Assembly: GCA_012516015.1 (NCBI GenBank)
Contig: JAAYXG010000777.1
Span: 1 to 9,226, forward strand
DNA length: 9,226 bases
Source of the DNA: Lysobacteraceae bacterium
GTDB taxonomy: Bacteria > Pseudomonadota > Gammaproteobacteria > Steroidobacterales > Steroidobacteraceae
Direction: 5' to 3'
Below, piece by piece: positions 5,472-9,226 of this stretch. Each line of letters starts with the position of its first letter. Position 1 is the stretch's first letter. The notes beneath the pieces are model-generated. The model did not search any database. It was not told the origin of the DNA and saw only the letters and a list, made by a program, of their open reading frames with translations. Position numbers and translations under genes: made by a program.

Positions 5472-6416
5472 ATGATCTACGACAACATCCTCGGCACCAT
5501 CGGCCGCACGCCCATCGTGCGCATCAACCGGCTCGCGCCGGCTCACACGACGATGTACGTGAAGTGCGAGTTCTTCAATCCGCTGTCCTCGGTGAAGGAT
5601 CGCCTCGCGATCGCGATCATCGAGGATGCCGAACGCCGCGGCTTGCTCAAGCCGGGCCAAACCGTCGTGGAAGCGACCTCCGGCAACACCGGGATCGCGC
5701 TCGCGATGGTCTGCGCGGCGAAGGGATATCCATTCGTCGCGTGCCTGTCGGAAACGTTCTCGGTCGAGCGCCGCAAGATCATGCGCATGCTCGGCGCGAA
5801 GGTCATTCTGACGCCCGCCGCGGAACGCGGGACCGGCATGGTGCGCAAAGCCGAGGAGCTCGCGAAGAAGAACGGGTGGTTCCTTGCACGCCAGTTCGAC
5901 AACCCCGCGAACCCCGAGTACCACCGCAACACGACCGGCCCCGAGATCCTCAGCGACTTCGCGAGCAAGCGGTTGGATTTCTGGGTGACCGGTTGGGGCA
6001 CGGGCGGGACCCTCACCGGCGCTGGGGAGATCATCAAGAAGGCACGCCCCGACACCAAGGTGATCGTTGCGGAACCCGCGAGCGCCTCGCTTTTGACCGG
6101 GGCGGAATTCAAACCGCACAAGATTCAGGGTTGGACGCCCGATTTCGTTCCGTCGGTGCTGAATCGCGAAGTCGCCGACGAGATCTTACAGGTCAAGGAT
6201 GAGGAGGCCATCGAAGCCTCGCGTGCGCTTGCGAGCAAAGAAGGCATCTTCTGCGGTATCTCTTCGGGCGCCACGTTCGCCGCCGCGCTCAAGGTTGCGC
6301 AGAAGGCGCCGCAGGGCTCCGTCATCCTCGCCATGTTGCCCGATACACGCGAACGCTACTTGACGACCGCATTGTTCGAAGGCGTCAATGATGCGTCCGA
6401 CGCCGAGCCGTTGTAA
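5472..6416 (+). CDS. cysK: Cysteine synthase (O-acetylserine sulfhydrylase family), variant motifs
   Basis: A 314-residue fold-type II PLP enzyme. Family members make L-cysteine from O-acetylserine and sulfide in the cytoplasm. Visible motifs are IGRTPIVRI (10-18), the PLP lysine Lys-42 in SSVKDR, the substrate loop TSGNTG (69-74), ETFSVERRKIMRMLGAKV (94-111), the phosphate-binding GTGGT (176-180), GISSGA (262-267) and PDTRERY near the end. Length matches CysK. Variations from the commonest CysK pattern are GWGTGGT where GIGTGGT is usual, IQGWTPDFVP (218-227) where IQGIGAGFIP is usual, and Arg where many have Gly before ERY. It may therefore be a distinct CysK/CysM subgroup, so sulfur donor and acceptor specificity is less sure than the family. 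The start is supported by homology, but the 15 bases before it are pyrimidine-rich with no Shine-Dalgarno. It appears to be monocistronic. Confidence 0.88.
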   Translation: MIYDNILGTIGRTPIVRINRLAPAHTTMYVKCEFFNPLSSVKDRLAIAIIEDAERRGLLKPGQTVVEATSGNTGIALAMVCAAKGYPFVACLSETFSVERRKIMRMLGAKVILTPAAERGTGMVRKAEELAKKNGWFLARQFDNPANPEYHRNTTGPEILSDFASKRLDFWVTGWGTGGTLTGAGEIIKKARPDTKVIVAEPASASLLTGAEFKPHKIQGWTPDFVPSVLNREVADEILQVKDEEAIEASRALASKEGIFCGISSGATFAAALKVAQKAPQGSVILAMLPDTRERYLTTALFEGVNDASDAEPL

Positions 6417-6450
6417 GAAACGTTACTCGCCCCGCACTTTTACGTTTCTT
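6415..6450 (+). terminator. Stem-loop immediately after cysK, possible terminator
   Basis: AAGAAACGT (6415-6423, beginning inside the TAA stop) pairs perfectly with ACGTTTCTT (6442-6450), giving a 9-bp stem and an 18-base loop. The position directly after the stop suits a terminator, and the 3' arm is T-rich. However, the stem has only three G-C pairs and the run of T is broken, so an operator for the downstream efflux genes is an alternative. Confidence 0.35.
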
Positions 6451-6467
6451 TACTGGCAAAGAGGAGT

Positions 6468-6491
6468 GCAGGCGGTACCGTGACCGCCTGC
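6468..6491. repeat. 9-bp GC-rich hairpin upstream of the efflux adaptor
   Basis: GCAGGCGGT (6468-6476) and ACCGCCTGC (6483-6491) form a perfect 9-bp stem with a 6-base loop. It lies 51 bases after the cysK stop. No T-run follows. A possible GTG start of the adaptor (6480) would fall inside the loop, and the good Shine-Dalgarno GAGGAG (6461-6466) lies just before the stem. It may be a terminator for cysK or a structured leader of the efflux genes. Confidence 0.5.
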
Positions 6492-6503
6492 GGTCGCGCG
6501 CGC

Positions 6504-6521
6504 CGCGTGCGCGCGCACGCG
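6504..6521. repeat. 18-bp alternating purine-pyrimidine palindrome
   Basis: CGCGTGCGCGCGCACGCG is a perfect 18-bp palindrome in which pyrimidine and purine alternate at every position, a composition that favours Z-DNA or a cruciform. It lies in the leader of the efflux operon, 13 bases after the hairpin at 6468-6491 and about 50 bases before the likely adaptor start. Confidence 0.75.
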
Positions 6522-6569
6522 TCGTTCTGCCGCGTCTATCTCCCAATCGTCTGCTCTCTCGGTGGAATT

Positions 6570-7676
6570 GTGTCTCAACATGTGAATCGCCGCGGCATCG
6601 CGATCGGCGTCGCGGCGCTCGTCTCGTTTGTCGTCGGGCTGTGGGTATGGCTCGGCCCGAACGCGAATGGGTCGGCGGCCGATACGGCCGACCGCGCTCG
6701 CGACGTGCGCGCCGCGAGCGTCGTCGTCGCGCAGCCGCAGATCAAGCCTTTCGCGCAAGAAGTCGAAGCGCTCGGCACCGTGCGCGCGAACGAGTCCGTC
6801 GACATCACCTCGAAAGTGGCCGATCGCGTCGCCGTCATCCGTTTCAAGGAAGGTCAGCAGGTCCGTAAAGGCGATGTGCTGGTCGAGCTCGATGACGCGG
6901 AACCGCGCGCGGAGCTTGCCGCCGCCGAAGCGGCGCTTGCCGAGAGTCGCAGCCAGTACAAGCGCAGCCAAGAGCTCTATCAGACGCGCGCGTTGTCGGA
7001 AGCCCAGATGGAGCAATTGAAGGCGACGATGCTTTCGAACGAAGCACGTGCCGCCGCAGCGCGCTCTCGCGTCAACGATCGATTGATCGTCGCACCGTTC
7101 TCCGGTCGAGTGGGCTTGCGCAACGTGAGCGTCGGGGGACTCGTGAGTCCGGGGCAAGTCATCACGACGCTGGATGATCTGAGCGTCGTCAAGCTCGATT
7201 TCTCCGTACCCGAGCTGTTCCTTTCCGCGCTTCGGCCCGAGCTGCCCGTTTCGGCGAGCGCTACGGCCTATCCGGGCGAGACGTTCGCGGGTCGCGTCGT
7301 GAGCGTCGGCACCCGGGTCGATCCCACGACGCGCTCCGTCACGATCCGCGCGCTGATCGACAACCGCGAGCATCGCTTGCGTCCCGGGATGTTCATGACC
7401 GTCAAGCTCGTGCGTGCCGAGAGCGATGCGTTGATGGTCCCCGAGCGCGCAATCGTGCCGGAAGAAAGGCGACATTATCTGTTCGTCGTCGAAGAAGGGG
7501 TCGCGCGCAAGCGCGAAGTCGTGATCGGGCGCCGTCGACCCGGTGAAGTCGAAATCCTGGAGGGCGTGTTGCCGACCGATCAGGTGATCGTCGACGGCAT
7601 GCTCGATGTGCGCGACGGGCAGCCCGTGCGGCAGGCCGACGTCGCGGGAGCCCGTACGACGGACGTGCCGACATGA
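6570..7676 (+). CDS. RND efflux periplasmic adaptor subunit (membrane fusion protein)
   Basis: A periplasmic adaptor (AcrA/MexE-like family) linking an inner-membrane RND pump to an outer-membrane channel. Numbering from GTG 6570 gives 368 residues. A membrane anchor or uncleaved signal spans about 9-28 (GIAIGVAALVSFVVGLWVWL). The lipoyl/barrel-sandwich half contains RFKEGQQVRKGDVLVELDD (91-109), the alpha-hairpin covers about 111-170, and the second lipoyl half is VAPFSGRVGLRNVSVGGLVS (174-193). A beta-barrel follows (DPTTRSVTIR, LRPGMFMTVKL), then the membrane-proximal domain (MVPERAIVPEE to the end). The start is uncertain. GTG 6570 has GGTGGA only three bases ahead, GTG 6582 has no well-spaced site, and GTG 6480 has GAGGAG thirteen bases ahead but would add 30 mostly Arg-rich residues before the membrane segment. 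No ATG is available. It overlaps the permease gene by 4 bp. Confidence 0.9.
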   Translation: MSQHVNRRGIAIGVAALVSFVVGLWVWLGPNANGSAADTADRARDVRAASVVVAQPQIKPFAQEVEALGTVRANESVDITSKVADRVAVIRFKEGQQVRKGDVLVELDDAEPRAELAAAEAALAESRSQYKRSQELYQTRALSEAQMEQLKATMLSNEARAAAARSRVNDRLIVAPFSGRVGLRNVSVGGLVSPGQVITTLDDLSVVKLDFSVPELFLSALRPELPVSASATAYPGETFAGRVVSVGTRVDPTTRSVTIRALIDNREHRLRPGMFMTVKLVRAESDALMVPERAIVPEERRHYLFVVEEGVARKREVVIGRRRPGEVEILEGVLPTDQVIVDGMLDVRDGQPVRQADVAGARTTDVPT

Positions 7677-9226
7677 TCCTCTCGGAAATCTCGGTTCGCC
7701 GGCCCGTGTTCGCGATGGTCGTGAGTCTGCTGCTCACGATCATCGGCCTGATGGCCGCGGCTCGCCTCTCGGTGCGCGAAGTCCCGAACGTTCAGCCCCC
7801 GATCGTCAGCATCGATACGGTGTATCGAGGCGCGTCGGCAGCCGTCGTCGAGTCGAAGATCACTCAAGTGATCGAAGATCGCATCGCCGGCCTCGAGGGG
7901 ATCGAAAAGATCACCTCCTCGAGTCAGGACGAGCGCTCGCGCGTCACCGTCGAGTTCAGCCTCGATCGGGACATCGACGGTGCCGCGAACGACATTCGCG
8001 ATCGCGTCGCGCGCGTGTTGAACGATCTTCCGGAAGAAGCCGAGCCGCCGGAAATCGCCAAGGTCGACACGACGTCCGATCCCGTCATGTGGCTCAACGT
8101 CGCGAGCGATCAGCGCACGGCGCTCGAGCTGTCCGACTACGCCAATCGATACTTGGTCGATCGATTCTCCGTCGTGCCGGGTGTCGCGCAGGTTCGCATC
8201 GGCGGCGAGCGGCGCTATGCGATGCGCGTGTGGCTCGACCGGGAAGCGCTCGCCGCGCGTCAGCTCACGGTGCAGGACGTCGAGAGCGCGCTGCGCAGCG
8301 AGAACGTCGAGCTGCCTGCCGGTCGCATCGAGTCGATCGACCGAGAGTTCACCTTGCGGACCGATACGGGTCTGCGGACGCCGGAGGATTTTCGCCGGCT
8401 GGTCGTCGGGCGCGGTGCCGGCGGCTATCTCGTGCGCCTGGCTGAAGTCGCCGACGTCGAGCTTGCCGCCGAAAACCTGCGCACGATCTCGCGCAGCGAT
8501 GGCGTGCCGGGCATCAGCCTCGCTATCGTTCCGCAATCGACTGCCAATGTGCTCGATGTTGCGAACGGCGTCAAAAAAGAGCTTGAACGTGTTCGCGCGA
8601 CTTTGCCGCCTGACATGCTGATCGAAGTCAACATCGACGATTCTGCGGTCGTGAGCGAGTCCATCTACGAAGTCGTGCACGCGCTCGTCGTCGCGCTCGT
8701 GCTCGTCTTGGTCGTGATCTATCTGTTCCTCGGAACGGTGCGCGCCACGATCATTCCCGCGCTCACCATTCCCGTGTCGATCATTGCGGCCAGCATCGCC
8801 ATGGCCATGGCGGGTTTCTCCATCAATGTGCTGACGCTTCTTGGGGCCGTGCTTGCGATCGGCCTCGTCGTAGACGATGCGATCGTCGTGCTCGAGAACA
8901 TCGTGCGGCGCATCGAGCTCGGCGAGCCGCCGCTCATCGCCGCGGTGGACGGAAGCCGCGAGATCGGCTTTGCCGTCATCGCAACGACCCTCGTCCTCAT
9001 CGCCGTGTTCCTGCCGATCTCGTTCATTCCGGGTAACGTCGGGCGGTTGTTCGGCGAGTTCGGCATCTCGATGGCCGCCGCGATCGGCGTCTCGGCGCTC
9101 ATCTCGCTCACGCTCGTACCCATGATGAGCTCGAAGATCTTTGCAGGCGGCATCATCCGCGGGCGAGTCGCCGATGCGGTCGATCGATTCTTTCGTTGGC
9201 TCTCGCACTGGTACGAGCGTTCCGTA
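7673..9226 (+). CDS. HAE1-family RND efflux permease, N-terminal half
   Basis: An inner-membrane proton/drug antiporter. The gene starts at ATG 7673 within the adaptor stop (ATGA) and stays open to the window edge: 518 codons of a family normally about 1020-1050 long. The N-terminus MILSEISVRRPVFAMVVSLL opens transmembrane helix 1 (about 11-30). It is followed by the porter region with VREVPNVQPP and VYRGASAAVVESKITQVIED, running to about residue 330. Helices 2-6 follow: VVHALVVALVLVLVVIYLFL, TIPVSIIAASIAMAMAG, LGAVLAIGLVVDDAIVVLEN and two more by residue 490. Asp-401 and Asp-402 in GLVVDDAIVVLEN match the proton-relay pair Asp-407/Asp-408 of AcrB. The second half and any outer-membrane channel gene lie beyond the window. 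Substrates cannot be told from sequence. Homotrimer assembly is known for the family. Confidence 0.95.
   Translation, partial: MILSEISVRRPVFAMVVSLLLTIIGLMAAARLSVREVPNVQPPIVSIDTVYRGASAAVVESKITQVIEDRIAGLEGIEKITSSSQDERSRVTVEFSLDRDIDGAANDIRDRVARVLNDLPEEAEPPEIAKVDTTSDPVMWLNVASDQRTALELSDYANRYLVDRFSVVPGVAQVRIGGERRYAMRVWLDREALAARQLTVQDVESALRSENVELPAGRIESIDREFTLRTDTGLRTPEDFRRLVVGRGAGGYLVRLAEVADVELAAENLRTISRSDGVPGISLAIVPQSTANVLDVANGVKKELERVRATLPPDMLIEVNIDDSAVVSESIYEVVHALVVALVLVLVVIYLFLGTVRATIIPALTIPVSIIAASIAMAMAGFSINVLTLLGAVLAIGLVVDDAIVVLENIVRRIELGEPPLIAAVDGSREIGFAVIATTLVLIAVFLPISFIPGNVGRLFGEFGISMAAAIGVSALISLTLVPMMSSKIFAGGIIRGRVADAVDRFFRWLSHWYERSV

Noticed and set aside
5378..6202. A 274-codon + strand frame overlapping the start of cysK
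   Set aside because: Out of frame with cysK; after a short start it becomes an Arg/His/Gly-rich translation without motifs. CysK motifs account for the region.
6450..7475. A 341-codon open frame on the minus strand
   Set aside because: Antisense to the efflux adaptor, with Arg/His/Asp-rich composition and no family resemblance; a shadow of the real gene.
7580..9208. A 542-codon open frame on the minus strand
   Set aside because: It lies opposite the adaptor end and RND permease, which have clear family motifs. Its translation is dominated by Asp, Arg, His and Glu, as expected for the complement of GC-rich coding DNA, and shows no recognisable domain.
1..9226. Search for mobile elements, CRISPR, toxin-antitoxin or defence genes, tRNA and rRNA
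   Set aside because: Reading the open frames on both strands and the gaps showed no transposase, integrase, array of spaced repeats, cloverleaf-like stretch or defence-type protein.

Overview
This is a GC-rich, densely coding proteobacterial window. A class III (two-subunit) PHA synthase, a PhaR regulator, a proteobacterial-style GlgC/GlgA pair and a two-gene RND pump point to a gammaproteobacterium, for example a Chromatiales- or Steroidobacterales-like lineage. That placement is inference from gene content only. Nothing suggests a plasmid, phage or transposon: I see no integrase, transposase, tRNA, rRNA or CRISPR array.

Layout. Bases 1-591 are the 3' end of glgC (ADP-glucose pyrophosphorylase, + strand). 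At 678-1145 is a small LEA14/WHy-type lipoprotein (+). A convergent spacer with strong inverted repeats separates it from glgA (glycogen synthase, - strand, 1230-2678). Upstream of glgA on the same strand is phaR (PHA-synthesis regulator, 2786-3277). PhaR diverges from the phaE-phaC pair (3466-5291, + strand, 4-bp overlap), which encodes a class III PHA synthase. After a repeat-bearing spacer comes a cysteine synthase-like gene (5472-6416). The window ends with an RND efflux pair: a periplasmic adaptor (about 6570-7676) and the first half of an HAE1-type permease (7673 to the window edge), again with a 4-bp overlap.

How the genes work together. The first 5.3 kb deals with carbon storage. GlgC and GlgA make and polymerise ADP-glucose into glycogen. 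PhaE/PhaC polymerise 3-hydroxyacyl-CoA into PHA, and PhaR probably senses polymer and represses PHA genes. PhaR and GlgA share a strand with a 107-bp gap, so the two reserve polymers may be co-regulated here. The cysteine synthase and the efflux pump look like separate transcription units.

The coding genes belong to known families, and I found no convincing wholly new system. The points most worth a second look are: a short PhaE with a lysine/arginine tail and a PhaC with an Arg/Gly tail; three copies of CAGTGC in the phaR-phaE spacer; distinct repeat families in successive intergenic gaps, including related heptamers; two long alternating C/G palindromes; and an unclear start for the efflux adaptor. 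No gene-free stretch exceeds 300 bases.
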